Part shown: in pieces, positions 41,531 through 50,594 of the stretch
Numbering within the stretch: position 1 is the stretch's first letter
How the letters are laid out: the number at the start of each line of letters is the position of its first letter
Assembly: GCA_015258785.1 (NCBI GenBank)
Contig: JABZHP010000001.1
Location: 37,104-101,103, forward strand
Direction of reading: 5' to 3'
Source: Atopobium sp.
Lineage (GTDB): Bacteria > Actinomycetota > Coriobacteriia > Coriobacteriales > Atopobiaceae
Length of the DNA stretch: 64,000 bases
Position numbers and translations under genes: made by a program
The notes under the pieces: generated by a model
The model's database searches: none
Seen by the model: only the letters and a program-made list of their open reading frames with translations
What the model was told of the DNA's origin: nothing

Positions 41531-42211
41531 GTGCCAACTGCTTTAACATCAGTTCCATCGCTTTTGACAACGCTTGCTGAATTTGCACTGGTAATCTTTG
41601 CCATTGTGGTTCACGAGGTTGCCCATGGCTTTGTGGCATACAAGTGCGGAGACCCTACCGCTAAAATGTCTGGCCGTTTGACGTTAAATCCGCTGGCGCA
41701 TATTGACTTGTTTGGTACGGTTCTTCTTCCGCTTATGCTGGTATTGATGGGCGGACCTAGCTTTGGATACGCAAAGCCCGTTCCCTATAACCCCAACTAC
41801 CTCAAAGATCGTCGTCGTGACGAGATTCTTGTAGCACTCGCAGGTCCAGCGTCTAACATTTTGCAGGCGTTTCTCGGCGCACTCTTGTTGCGTTTGCTCA
41901 ACGCATTAGCAGTTGCATTTGGTGCGGCACTAAATCCGCTGGTAATGTACTACGTTTCTTCGCTGGTAATCTTCTACATTCAGATTAACGTAAGCCTGGC
42001 AGTCTTTAACATGCTGCCAATTCCACCTTTGGACGGCTCTAAGCTGCTGTTATATTTTCTTGGCGAGAAAAACCGTCAAAAGTTCTACGCCATTGAGCCT
42101 TACTGTATGATTGCTGTAGTGGGACTCATGTTCTTTGCGCCTGGCTTTTTCTCGTCCATTATTGGGGGCATTTCTAACGTCATTTTGAGCCTGCTTGCGA
42201 GAATCATCTAA
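41531..42211 (+). CDS. Site-2-protease-like membrane metalloprotease (short M50 type)
   Basis: 226-residue membrane protein with the zinc site HEVAH (in VIFAIVVHEVAHGFVAYKCGD) and the third ligand in NMLPIPPLDGSKLL. It lacks a PDZ domain, so it belongs to the compact group III-like S2P proteases, in contrast to the large RseP at 27922-29286. About six hydrophobic segments are present. The start is GTG at 41531, preceded by AAGGA; the frame is open from 41477. Its stop overlaps the scpA start by one base, an arrangement seen widely in Firmicutes and Actinobacteria. One octamer copy at 42062. Substrate unknown. Confidence 0.9.
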   Translation: MPTALTSVPSLLTTLAEFALVIFAIVVHEVAHGFVAYKCGDPTAKMSGRLTLNPLAHIDLFGTVLLPLMLVLMGGPSFGYAKPVPYNPNYLKDRRRDEILVALAGPASNILQAFLGALLLRLLNALAVAFGAALNPLVMYYVSSLVIFYIQINVSLAVFNMLPIPPLDGSKLLLYFLGEKNRQKFYAIEPYCMIAVVGLMFFAPGFFSSIIGGISNVILSLLARII

Positions 42212-43140
42212 TGTCGTACAAAGTAAACACTGCAACATATTCGGGTCCATTTGATCTGCTGCTTCAGCTAGTAAGTAGGCAAAAGGTAGCCATTGGATCC
42301 ATTTCTATCTCTGAGGTTGCTGATCAGTACCTGGCAGAAGTGGACGCCATGGAAGAGCTTGACCTAGATGTTGCTAGTGACTTTGTCCTTGTTGCGTCAA
42401 CGCTTTTGGACATGAAGGCTCATGCCTTGGTGCCTCAAGATGTTTCGCTCAAAAGCTCATATGATGAAGATGAGTACGATGACGAGCTTGACGGACTTTC
42501 TCCTGATGAGGCGCGAGAAGTTCTTATTGCTCGCCTTATTGCCTATAAGCAATTTAGAAACGCTGGTGCTGCGTTAGGTAGCCGCATGGAAGCGGAATCA
42601 TACATGTTCCCACGTTCAGTGGGTCCAGATCCTGATTTCTTGAACCTCATGCCAGACTATCTTGAGGGCATTACCCTCAGAAGTCTTGCCGTCATCTGTG
42701 CGGACATTGACTCAAAACGTGAGACATTCTTGCTTGAAGCAGAACATGTGGCCCCAAAAAGGCTCCCAGTTGCCCTGACGGTAGCTTCTGTGGACCGGCT
42801 CACGCGCTCTAAGGGCAAGGTAACGTTCTCTGAGCTCTTAGACGGTCAAGATACGCCAGAAATTGTGGTTGCAAACTTTTTGGCAGTGCTTGAGCTCTTT
42901 AAGCGCGGTCTTGTTCGTGTTCAGCAGGATGTCATCTTTGGCGAGATTGAGATTGAGCACATAGAGGGCGCAGATTCATACCAGCTTGATGAGTCGGTTC
43001 TTTTGGAACTAGAAGAACTATCTGGTGATGAGCCAGACCTTGAAGGATTTAACTTGTCTCAAAATGCGCTCCAAGACGTCCAGCAGACGCTTTTATCGTT
43101 AACTCAAACGCCCGATGAAGCACAGAAAGAGGCGGAATAA
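42211..43140 (+). CDS. scpA: Segregation and condensation protein A (kleisin)
   Basis: Kleisin subunit that joins SMC and ScpB in chromosome condensation. The N-terminal YSGPFDLLLQLVSRQKVAIGSISISEVADQYL is a diagnostic SMC-binding region. A central acidic linker follows (YDEDEYDDELDGLSPDEA) and then the C-terminal winged helix with VTFSELLDGQ and AVLELFKRGLVRVQQ. At 309 residues it is slightly longer than usual because of an acidic/Gln tail. It overlaps the M50 protease by one base and is followed by scpB after three bases. Confidence 0.95.
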   Translation: MSYKVNTATYSGPFDLLLQLVSRQKVAIGSISISEVADQYLAEVDAMEELDLDVASDFVLVASTLLDMKAHALVPQDVSLKSSYDEDEYDDELDGLSPDEAREVLIARLIAYKQFRNAGAALGSRMEAESYMFPRSVGPDPDFLNLMPDYLEGITLRSLAVICADIDSKRETFLLEAEHVAPKRLPVALTVASVDRLTRSKGKVTFSELLDGQDTPEIVVANFLAVLELFKRGLVRVQQDVIFGEIEIEHIEGADSYQLDESVLLELEELSGDEPDLEGFNLSQNALQDVQQTLLSLTQTPDEAQKEAE

Positions 43141-43143
43141 CTT

Positions 43144-43818
43144 ATGGCAGAAGAGCTTACCTATTTAGATTCCGAGTCGCTCAAAGGCGCACTAGAATCA
43201 CTGCTTTTGGTCGCAACAGATGCAATCACCACGGCCGACTTTTCTAAGGTCACCAATGCAGCTCCTGCCGAGGTTACCCAAGCGCTCAAAGAGCTTGCAG
43301 AGGAGTACACGCGCTGCAACAGGGGATTTCAGCTCAGGGAGGTAGCCGGCGGTTGGCGTCTCTTTACGCACCCAGCTCACCATCAGCTGGTCAGCGATTT
43401 TGTGCTCTCCTGGGATACGCGTCGCCTTTCTCAGGCAGCGCTTGAGACGCTGGCGGTTATTGCTTATCACCAGCCCGTTACTCGTGAAGGCGTCCGTGCC
43501 ATTCGTGGTGTTAACTCTGATGGTGTTATCTCTTCACTTCGCGAGAAAAACCTTGTGCGTGAAGTGGGCAAAGAGGCAGATAGGGGACAAGCCATTCTCT
43601 ATGGCACAACAGCCCTTTTCTTAGAGCGCTTTGGTCTCAAGTCTTTGCGAGAGTTGCCGCCGCTGGAAGACTTTGCTCCTGACGAGGAGTCCAAGCAGTT
43701 TATTCGCGAGAGACTCTCCGGCAGAAGCTTCACTTCAACGCTTGAAGAAGCCGCAGAAGACATTGACGATGAACGCTCCCTTTTGGGAGACAGCTACGAT
43801 ACGCAAGAGGATGCATAG
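43144..43818 (+). CDS. scpB: Segregation and condensation protein B
   Basis: Dimeric partner of ScpA in the SMC complex. Two winged-helix domains are visible, with LKGALESLLLVATDAITTADF at the start and the conserved RRLSQAALETLAVIAYHQPVTREGVRAIRGVNSDGVI region, here in pieces such as AYHQPVTREGVRAIRG. The protein ends with an acidic tail. 224 residues is typical. It lies between scpA and the pseudouridine synthase gene, the usual order. Confidence 0.95.
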   Translation: MAEELTYLDSESLKGALESLLLVATDAITTADFSKVTNAAPAEVTQALKELAEEYTRCNRGFQLREVAGGWRLFTHPAHHQLVSDFVLSWDTRRLSQAALETLAVIAYHQPVTREGVRAIRGVNSDGVISSLREKNLVREVGKEADRGQAILYGTTALFLERFGLKSLRELPPLEDFAPDEESKQFIRERLSGRSFTSTLEEAAEDIDDERSLLGDSYDTQEDA

Positions 43819-43821
43819 GCC

Positions 43822-44661
43822 GTGGCAGAAGAGCGTATTGTTCCCATGCGCCTGCAGCGCTTTTTGGCGCGCGCAGGAGTGGCTAGTCGCCGTGGCTCCG
43901 AGCGCCTGATGACCTCTGGTCGCGTCACGGTAAACGGCCAGGTAGTCACCGAGCTTGGCAGTAAGGTTGATCCGCTGGTAGATGTTGTAGCAGTTGACGG
44001 CATTGTCTGCTCAATTGCCGAGAAACCCGTCTACTTGATGCTCAACAAACCTGCAGGTTACTTGACTACCATGAAAGACCCTCAGGGTAGACCAACCATT
44101 GTGGACATGGTTCCCACTGACAGATACCCGGGACTTTTCCCTGTTGGACGTCTTGATATGGATACCACGGGTCTTTTGTTCTTTACAACCGATGGTCAGA
44201 TGGCACAAGAGCTTTTGCATCCCTCAAAGCATGTATGGAAGCACTATGTTGCTCATGTTGTGGGAACACCTACAGAAGAGCAGCTAAATCGCCTGCGCGA
44301 AGGTATTGAGCTTGAAGACGGCCCTGCAGCCCCTGCTGAGGTTGAGATTGTATCCAACGATGCCAAGATGAAGGCGCTTCTCGCCCCACAAGGTTTAGGA
44401 AAAACCGGTGGAGGAGAGCCAAACTCCCTGGTCAGCGTAACTATTAGAGAAGGCAGAAAGCACCAGGTCAAAAAGATGCTTCTGGCTATTCACCATAGAG
44501 TTCTTGCACTCCACAGAGATACGTTTGGGCCGCTTCACCTTACAGGTGTTAAAGAAGGTGAGTGGAGACTTCTTACAGAAGAGGAAGTTGCCGCTCTGGA
44601 GCGCACTATTGGCAGAGAGCCTGGTGCTTCTCCCATCATGCCTTTACATGCCAGCAAATAA
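43822..44661 (+). CDS. rluB: 23S rRNA pseudouridine synthase, RsuA/RluB family
   Basis: Converts a specific uridine of rRNA to pseudouridine. An N-terminal S4 RNA-binding domain (MRLQRFLARAGVASRRGSE) is followed by the catalytic domain with the active aspartate in VGRLDMDTTGLLFFTTDG and the family segment MLNKPAGYLTT. The GTG start at 43822 is three bases after scpB; ATG at 43846 (MRLQRF) is an alternative start at the beginning of the S4 domain. In this position after scpAB the gene is normally RluB (position 2605 in E. coli numbering), but site specificity is inferred. One octamer copy at 44378. Confidence 0.92.
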   Translation: MAEERIVPMRLQRFLARAGVASRRGSERLMTSGRVTVNGQVVTELGSKVDPLVDVVAVDGIVCSIAEKPVYLMLNKPAGYLTTMKDPQGRPTIVDMVPTDRYPGLFPVGRLDMDTTGLLFFTTDGQMAQELLHPSKHVWKHYVAHVVGTPTEEQLNRLREGIELEDGPAAPAEVEIVSNDAKMKALLAPQGLGKTGGGEPNSLVSVTIREGRKHQVKKMLLAIHHRVLALHRDTFGPLHLTGVKEGEWRLLTEEEVAALERTIGREPGASPIMPLHASK

Positions 44662-44725
44662 CTACTAGTCGCACTATTACTAAGTGCACGTCAAACAGCT
44701 CAAACACGCCCAGAGAGGAGACATA

Positions 44726-45436
44726 ATGCAGCCATTTGAAGTTCCAGCTCAGGTTCATCGCATTTTGTTTATGCGCCACCCAGAGAGTGTGGCTAATACA
44801 CAGCGCTTTTTCAGTGGCAGAAAAGACGTTGAGCTTACCGAGCATGGCGTTGAACAGCGAGAACACGCCGTTCGCGCGCTTGTTGCATTTCATCCAGATA
44901 GAATTTGGACCTCTCCTTTGTCTCGCTGCAAAGACATGGCCCAGATGGCTGCAGCCGAGCTTGGTATTTCTTGCGAGGTAAAAAACGATCTTGCAGAGAT
45001 GGATTTTGGCATTTTGGAGAGCAAGCGTTTTGCTGATGCAGAAGAGATTTTAAAGCCCTACGGCCTCACGTTCCCCTGGGCTTCAGATGAAAACGGTCAT
45101 TCCATTCCTGCTCCAGAAGCTGAGTCATATGAGCAGGTAAGAAGCAGATGCCGCAACATTCTTAACGAGTTTTCCAACCTTTCTGGACGCACGGTTTGTA
45201 TTTCTCACGGCGGCTACCTGCGCTCTATGATGGCGGAAATTTTTGGCATCCCGGGCAGTTCTAGCTGGAATGTACATCTTGCAAATGTCTCTTCAATCTT
45301 CTTTACTAGTACAGGCGGTTCTGATTTCAAGCTTGGTGGATTTAACCTTGATCCAGAAGAGGTTATTCGTCGTTCCACTGAGCCAAGTTTTTACGATTTT
45401 CGTGACATTTGGGGTGTCATCGAGGGGGATAAGTAA
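44726..45436 (+). CDS. Histidine phosphatase (phosphoglycerate mutase-like)
   Basis: Member of the histidine phosphatase superfamily. The catalytic motif reads LFMRHPESVANTQRFFSG: the RH pair is kept but Gly of the usual RHG is Pro. The second histidine lies in VCISHGGYLRSMM. 236 residues from ATG 44726, which has GAGGAG upstream. The stop overlaps the cmk-plsC start by one base. The true substrate is unknown; these proteins include phosphoglycerate mutases, cobalamin phosphatases and broad-range phosphatases. The departure from RHG argues against a standard glycolytic mutase. Confidence 0.85.
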   Translation: MQPFEVPAQVHRILFMRHPESVANTQRFFSGRKDVELTEHGVEQREHAVRALVAFHPDRIWTSPLSRCKDMAQMAAAELGISCEVKNDLAEMDFGILESKRFADAEEILKPYGLTFPWASDENGHSIPAPEAESYEQVRSRCRNILNEFSNLSGRTVCISHGGYLRSMMAEIFGIPGSSSWNVHLANVSSIFFTSTGGSDFKLGGFNLDPEEVIRRSTEPSFYDFRDIWGVIEGDK

Positions 45437-46980
45437 TGATTGTTGCTATTGACGGCCCAGCAGGCTCCGGAAAGTCTACGGTTGCTCGTGCACTTTCTGA
45501 TCGCCTGGATCTGATCTTTCTAGATACGGGCGCAATGTATCGCTCGGTAACCGTAGAATGCCTGCGTCAGGGCATTGATATGACTGATACCGAGAAAATC
45601 ATTCAGGTTGCACGCAGCATTAGCATCTCATTTGGAAACTCCGCAAACGGCCAGACCGTCTTCGCAAACGGCTCAAACGTTACAGCAGAGATTCGTACCC
45701 CAGAGGTAGATAGAAACGTAAGCGCTGTTGCAGCTATTCCTGAGGTCCGCGAGGCTATGGTTACGCTTCAGCGTCGTGCTGGCGAGAATGGCGATGTAGT
45801 CGCAGAAGGCCGTGACATTGGCACCGTGGTATTCCCCGAGGCAGATGTAAAGGTTTTCTTGACCGCAGATCCTGCAGCACGCGCTCACCGTCGCGCCGTT
45901 CAGCGCCAGGGCGGAGACGCAGCTACCGGCAACGATGCCCAGGTAGATGCCAAGAGCGAAGAGAAGATCCTCGAAGACATCAAGGCTCGTGATAAGGCTG
46001 ACTCTGAACGTAAGGCAGCACCACTTCGCGCTGCAGAAGACGCTCATCACATTGACTCTTCTGCGCTTTCTGTTGAAGAGGTTATTGCAGCCATTATTGC
46101 CTTGCATCCAGGTCTTGGAAAAAGAGATGCTCGTAACCACAGGTCTTCTCACCAGGGAAATGAATCAGAGGGTAACTCTTCTGATGACGGGAAGTCTCAC
46201 ACAGAAAAGCCTAAGCGCTCCGAGAAAAAGTCTTCTATAGCAGCGGCATCTAAGCGTTTGCGTCCTTTTGGCGGAAACTCGTTTGACGATTATTACGATA
46301 CCGCGCTTGCTGATTTTCCAGCTCCTGCCAAGTTCTTTAAGTGGCTGGCAGTTAGCGTGCTTGGACTGATTACAAAAATATGGTTCAGGTGGCGTTGGGA
46401 CAATGACCAGCTCTTTGTTGGCGATAAGACCCCTCGTGTTCTTATCATGAACCACCCAACGTTCTTAGATCCTATTGTTACTGTTGTCCACCTGTTTGTT
46501 CATGGCATTCCCGTCCGCACCATCTACAAGAGCGAGTTCAACAAATTCAAACCACTTCAGTGGGCGCTTTCTAGACTTGGTGGTATCCCAGTAGATCGTG
46601 GAACTGCTGACATGAAGGCAATTCGTCGCGCAACTACGGCTCTTTCTAGAGGAGAAATGCTTCTCATTTATCCTGAGGGTACCAGAGTCAGAAGCAATAC
46701 TGAACGTGGAGAAACCCACGGCGGCTTTGCGCTTATCGCCCAGCTTGCCAAGGTGGATGTTCAGCCACTAGCCATTATTGGCGCACTTGATATTAAGAAA
46801 AAAGGTTCTCCTCTGGTTAAGCCTGTAAAGGTGTATCTTCGTGCAGGTCAGAAGGTTTCTTTTAATGAACTGACTTCTAAGAAGCGTAAAGATCAGGCAA
46901 AAGAGATGGAAGAAATAGCCATGGAGCGGGTATACGAGCTAAGAGATGCAATGCTCAAAGAGCATCCCGGAAGGAATTAG
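45436..46980 (+). CDS. cmk: Cytidylate kinase fused to a PlsC-type acyltransferase
   Basis: A single 514-residue frame joins two enzymes. Residues 1 to about 230 are cytidylate kinase: P-loop GPAGSGKST (7-15), DTGAMYRSVT, GRDIGTVVFPEADVKVFLTA. A charged, Ser/Lys-rich linker (about 235-280) leads to a 1-acylglycerol-3-phosphate acyltransferase domain with the NHxxxxD catalytic box NHPTFLD near residue 339 and the substrate motif YPEGTR near 412. In many Clostridia and related bacteria cmk, plsC and ispH are separate neighbours in this order; here the first two are fused. ispH follows four bases later. No frameshift or stop interrupts the linker. The ATG overlaps the preceding stop. Confidence 0.94.
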   Translation: MIVAIDGPAGSGKSTVARALSDRLDLIFLDTGAMYRSVTVECLRQGIDMTDTEKIIQVARSISISFGNSANGQTVFANGSNVTAEIRTPEVDRNVSAVAAIPEVREAMVTLQRRAGENGDVVAEGRDIGTVVFPEADVKVFLTADPAARAHRRAVQRQGGDAATGNDAQVDAKSEEKILEDIKARDKADSERKAAPLRAAEDAHHIDSSALSVEEVIAAIIALHPGLGKRDARNHRSSHQGNESEGNSSDDGKSHTEKPKRSEKKSSIAAASKRLRPFGGNSFDDYYDTALADFPAPAKFFKWLAVSVLGLITKIWFRWRWDNDQLFVGDKTPRVLIMNHPTFLDPIVTVVHLFVHGIPVRTIYKSEFNKFKPLQWALSRLGGIPVDRGTADMKAIRRATTALSRGEMLLIYPEGTRVRSNTERGETHGGFALIAQLAKVDVQPLAIIGALDIKKKGSPLVKPVKVYLRAGQKVSFNELTSKKRKDQAKEMEEIAMERVYELRDAMLKEHPGRN

Positions 46981-46983
46981 TTC

Positions 46984-47838
46984 GTGCCTACTATCAAAAT
47001 TGCCGACGAAGCAGGCGCTTGTTACGGTGTAGAAAGAGCTCTTCAGATGGTCCAGCAGGCCGTCAAAGATGCTCATGCGCCCGTGCGCACGCTTGGTCCG
47101 CTTATACATAACCCCCGCGTTGTTACGTCCCTAAAAGATCAGGGCGTAGAGGTAGTTGACTCTGCCTCTGCGGCTAAAGGAAGTGCGCTTCTGCTGCGCA
47201 CTCATGGTGTAACACCTCAAGAGGAGCAGATTGCCAAGGACGGCTGTGTTGACGTACTTGACGCAACCTGTCCGTTTGTAAAGAAGGCTCATGGAGCTGC
47301 AGAACTTCTCGCTAAGCAAGGCTATGCCGTATACGTGGTGGGAGAGTCCGGACACCCTGAAGTTGAGGCAACGCTTGCTCACGTACCAGGCTCTTTGGCT
47401 ATTGACTCTGTAGAAGAAGTTGCCGCTCAGGCAGACGCCATGAGAGCTGCAAAGAAGGTTGGTCTGGTAGTACAGACCACCATGAACGCCGCTAAGCTCT
47501 CTGAAGTAGTTAACGCGGTACTTCCGCTTGTTGACGAGCTTCGCGTCATGAATACTATCTGCGAGGCTACTGCGGGTCATCAGGACTCGTGCATGAGGCT
47601 TGCAAAAGAGTCTGACGTCATGATTATTATTGGCGGCAGGATCTCTGCAAATACTACTCGCTTAGCAGAGATTTCTAAGCTGTATTGCCCCGCAACCTAT
47701 CACATTGAAGGCGCTGATGAGCTGCAGTCTTCCTGGTTTGAAGGAGCTGAGCATATTGGCATTACCGCCGGTGCTTCTACGCCGGAAGCTCATATCAATG
47801 CAGTTAAATCAGCTATTGAACAAATCGTAGGCGCCTAA
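46984..47838 (+). CDS. ispH: 4-hydroxy-3-methylbut-2-enyl diphosphate reductase
   Basis: Last enzyme of the MEP pathway, producing IPP and DMAPP from HMBPP with a [4Fe-4S] cluster. Cluster cysteines lie in EAGACYGVERAL, LDATCPFVKKAH and MNTICEATAGHQDS. The catalytic ExTTMNAAKLSE-like region (VQTTMNAAKLSE) is present. 284 residues is normal. The start is GTG at 46984, four bases after the cmk-plsC stop. It completes the set with dxr and ispG elsewhere in the window; all three are in growth-linked operons. Confidence 0.95.
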   Translation: MPTIKIADEAGACYGVERALQMVQQAVKDAHAPVRTLGPLIHNPRVVTSLKDQGVEVVDSASAAKGSALLLRTHGVTPQEEQIAKDGCVDVLDATCPFVKKAHGAAELLAKQGYAVYVVGESGHPEVEATLAHVPGSLAIDSVEEVAAQADAMRAAKKVGLVVQTTMNAAKLSEVVNAVLPLVDELRVMNTICEATAGHQDSCMRLAKESDVMIIIGGRISANTTRLAEISKLYCPATYHIEGADELQSSWFEGAEHIGITAGASTPEAHINAVKSAIEQIVGA

Positions 47839-47839
47839 C

Positions 47840-49222
47840 ATGGAACAGCGCGCAGACTACGGAAATACAAAATCTGGTGGACTTGGTGCGCTTATTGAGT
47901 CCGTTGAAGAGGGTAGTCCCGCGTGGAAGGCTGGCCTTGAGCCGGGCATGATTATCGAGAAGGTCAATGGCGTAGTGCCAAAAGATCTGATTGATTGGCG
48001 TTGGGAGGCCGACGGCTCCCTCTGTGAACTTGAAGTTTCTGTTCCTGGTGATGAAGCGCTTTATGAGTGTGTTCTTGAGCGTGAATCTGGAGAAGACTGG
48101 GGCGTTGACTTTGTTGATGTGCTCTTTGATGGCATCAAGACCTGCGTAAACGCGTGCCAGTTCTGCTTTATGGCTATGTTGCCAGAAGACATGCGTCCCT
48201 CGCTTTCCATTAGAGACGACGATTATCGCCTGAGCTTCTTGCAGGGCAATTTTGTTACGCTGACTAACCTCACCGATGAGGATGTTGAGCGCATCATCTC
48301 TCACAAGCTTGAACCCATGAACGTCTCGCTGCATGCAATCTCACCTGACGTTCGCCGGAATCTTATTGGTGCTCGTGCAGCTAGGGGCATCGAAGTGCTT
48401 GAGAAACTCATGGACGCGGGCATAGAAATTCATGGCCAGATTGTTTTGTGCCCCAACATTAATGACGGTGAAGAGCTTGATAAAACGCTTGACTGGGTAG
48501 AGGCTCACCAGCAGATTACCTCTCTGGCCATTGTTCCGCTTGGCTATACCAAAGACTCCAAACGCTTTACGCATTCGTATTCTGATGATGTGGAGCTGTC
48601 CCGCTCTGTAGTCAAAATTGTTGAGCCCTACCAGGAGCGTGCACGTGCCTCTTTGGGCATTACGCGCTTCCAGCTCTCTGACGAGTTCTACGTAGACGCT
48701 CAGCTACCTATTCCACCTGCGTATACCTATGACGGTTATCCGCAATTTTATGACGGTATTGGTATGCTCAGAAGCTTCCTCGATGAGGCTGAAGAAGTCT
48801 GTAGCACTATGCGTACCGCTCTTGATGAAGCAAATACCTATCTTTCTGCGCGCTCTCGCAAGATTTTGCTGATTGTAGGCGAGGCTGCTCAGCAAACCAT
48901 CCAGACCTTCTGTGATGATTGGTCGGCTGATGGCAACGTTTCTACTTTTGCCGTGCGCAACGATTTCTTTGGTGGAGACGTTAACGTCACAGGACTTATC
49001 TGCGCCGTTGATCTTCTCGCCCAGGTTCCTGAAGACCTTACAGATGTTCTGGTGGTGCTTCCTGAGGTCATGTTTAACTTTGATAAAGTCACGCTTGACG
49101 GCATGTCACTGGCAGATTTAACTGCGCATCTAGAGGCTCGCGGCGCCAAAGTCATCATGTCAATTCCTGGTCCCACAAACATTGCTGAGTCATGTATTAA
49201 AGCGCTCAAAGAGTGGGATTAG
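47840..49222 (+). CDS. DUF512 family radical-SAM-like protein with N-terminal PDZ
   Basis: Conserved protein of unknown function found next to der in many anaerobes. A PDZ-like region (VEEGSPAWKAGLEPGMIIEKVNG) is at residues 20-45. It is followed by a radical-SAM-type cysteine motif CVNACQFC (CX3CX2C) and TIM-barrel segments such as MNVSLHAISPDVRRNLIGA and IHGQIVLCPNINDGEELD, then the DUF512 C-terminal domain. 460 residues is typical. It overlaps no gene but starts one base after ispH. Tight linkage with der, plsY and gpsA suggests a link to ribosome assembly or lipid metabolism, but no reaction is established. One octamer copy at 49014. Confidence 0.9.
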   Translation: MEQRADYGNTKSGGLGALIESVEEGSPAWKAGLEPGMIIEKVNGVVPKDLIDWRWEADGSLCELEVSVPGDEALYECVLERESGEDWGVDFVDVLFDGIKTCVNACQFCFMAMLPEDMRPSLSIRDDDYRLSFLQGNFVTLTNLTDEDVERIISHKLEPMNVSLHAISPDVRRNLIGARAARGIEVLEKLMDAGIEIHGQIVLCPNINDGEELDKTLDWVEAHQQITSLAIVPLGYTKDSKRFTHSYSDDVELSRSVVKIVEPYQERARASLGITRFQLSDEFYVDAQLPIPPAYTYDGYPQFYDGIGMLRSFLDEAEEVCSTMRTALDEANTYLSARSRKILLIVGEAAQQTIQTFCDDWSADGNVSTFAVRNDFFGGDVNVTGLICAVDLLAQVPEDLTDVLVVLPEVMFNFDKVTLDGMSLADLTAHLEARGAKVIMSIPGPTNIAESCIKALKEWD

Positions 49223-49268
49223 CCACGTATTGCTGGTATTATTAAACCAACTGAATGAAAGGTGAGAC

Positions 49269-50594
49269 ATGGCTAAGCCCATTGTTGCTATTGTTGGACG
49301 CCCTAATGTTGGTAAGTCCACGCTGGTAAATAGAATTGCCGAGAAACGCGATGCAATCGTGCACGAGTCAAGGGGAGTAACCCGAGACCGCTCATATCAC
49401 GACGCTGACTGGAATGGTCGTGAGTTTAAGCTCATTGATACCGGCGGTATTGAGTCTATCAAGTCGCAGGATCGCTTTGCTCCACACATTCGTGAGCAGG
49501 CGCTTCTTGCATGCGAAGAAGCAGATGTCATCGTTTTTGTGGTAGACGGCTCTACCGGCGTTACCGATGAAGACGAAGAGGTTGCGCGCATTGTCCGCAA
49601 GAGCGACAAGCCCGTGTTCTTGGTTGTCAACAAGAAAGATAATCCTGCAACAGAGCAGGATGGTCTATGGGACTTCTACGCACTTGGCTGCGGCGAGCCT
49701 CTGCCTCTGTCTGCTTCACATGGTCACGGTACTGGTGATTTGCTGGACGACATCGTCAACGCATTTCCAGAGGTAGATGAAGAGCCAGAAGATGACGGCA
49801 TTCTAAACTTGGCTATTATCGGTCGACCAAATGTAGGCAAATCTTCGCTGGCAAACCGCTTGGCTAACAAGAAACGCTCTATTGTTTCTGATGTTGCTGG
49901 TACTACGCGTGACGCTATTGACACCATGATTGAATGGAAGGGAACTCCCATTCGTCTTGTTGATACCGCAGGCATTCGTAAAAAGAGCCAGGTACACGAG
50001 GATGTTGAGTACTACAGTCTGGTCAGAGGCCTGCAAGCAATGGACCGCGCAGACGTCTGTCTTCTTGTTGTTGACGCTTCTGTTGGCGTAACCGAGCAGG
50101 ACCAGAAACTTGCAAACATGGCCGTAGAGCGTGGATGCGCGCTAGTGCTCCTGCTTAACAAGTGGGATCTTATTGATTCTGAGGCAAAGCGCGATGAGGT
50201 AGCAGTCTCTGTAGCAAAGCGCCTGGCCTTTGCGCCTTGGATTGCTTCCATTAACGTTTCTGCACTTACTGGCCGCGCTATTGATAAGGTACTTGCCGCT
50301 GCTCTTTCGGCTGCAGAATCCCGTGCTCTTCAGCTTAAGACTTCCGAGCTCAACGAACTTCTCGCCCAGATCAGAGAGGGCGGACACACGGTTTCTGACC
50401 GCGGTCGCCGTCTTAAGATTCAGTACGCCACACAGACAGGTTCCAAACCTCCTGTTATCTCGTTCTGGTGCAATGCTCCAGACCTTGTTGATGACAACTA
50501 CGAGCGCTTTATTGAGAACAGGCTTCGCGAGAAGTTCTCTCTGGTTGGCACACCTATTCGATTGAAGTTCCGTAAGAAGGTTGAGTCTAACTAA
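49269..50594 (+). CDS. der: Ribosome-associated GTPase Der (EngA)
   Basis: Essential double GTPase for 50S assembly. The first G domain has GRPNVGKSTL and DTGGIES; the second has GRPNVGKSSLANRL, DTAGIRKKSQ and NKWDL. A KH-like C-terminal domain begins near residue 350 and ends PIRLKFRKKVESN. 441 residues is the usual length. A small 46-base gap with GAAAGGTGAG precedes the ATG, and the stop overlaps the plsY start by one base. One octamer copy at 50359. Confidence 0.97.
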   Translation: MAKPIVAIVGRPNVGKSTLVNRIAEKRDAIVHESRGVTRDRSYHDADWNGREFKLIDTGGIESIKSQDRFAPHIREQALLACEEADVIVFVVDGSTGVTDEDEEVARIVRKSDKPVFLVVNKKDNPATEQDGLWDFYALGCGEPLPLSASHGHGTGDLLDDIVNAFPEVDEEPEDDGILNLAIIGRPNVGKSSLANRLANKKRSIVSDVAGTTRDAIDTMIEWKGTPIRLVDTAGIRKKSQVHEDVEYYSLVRGLQAMDRADVCLLVVDASVGVTEQDQKLANMAVERGCALVLLLNKWDLIDSEAKRDEVAVSVAKRLAFAPWIASINVSALTGRAIDKVLAAALSAAESRALQLKTSELNELLAQIREGGHTVSDRGRRLKIQYATQTGSKPPVISFWCNAPDLVDDNYERFIENRLREKFSLVGTPIRLKFRKKVESN

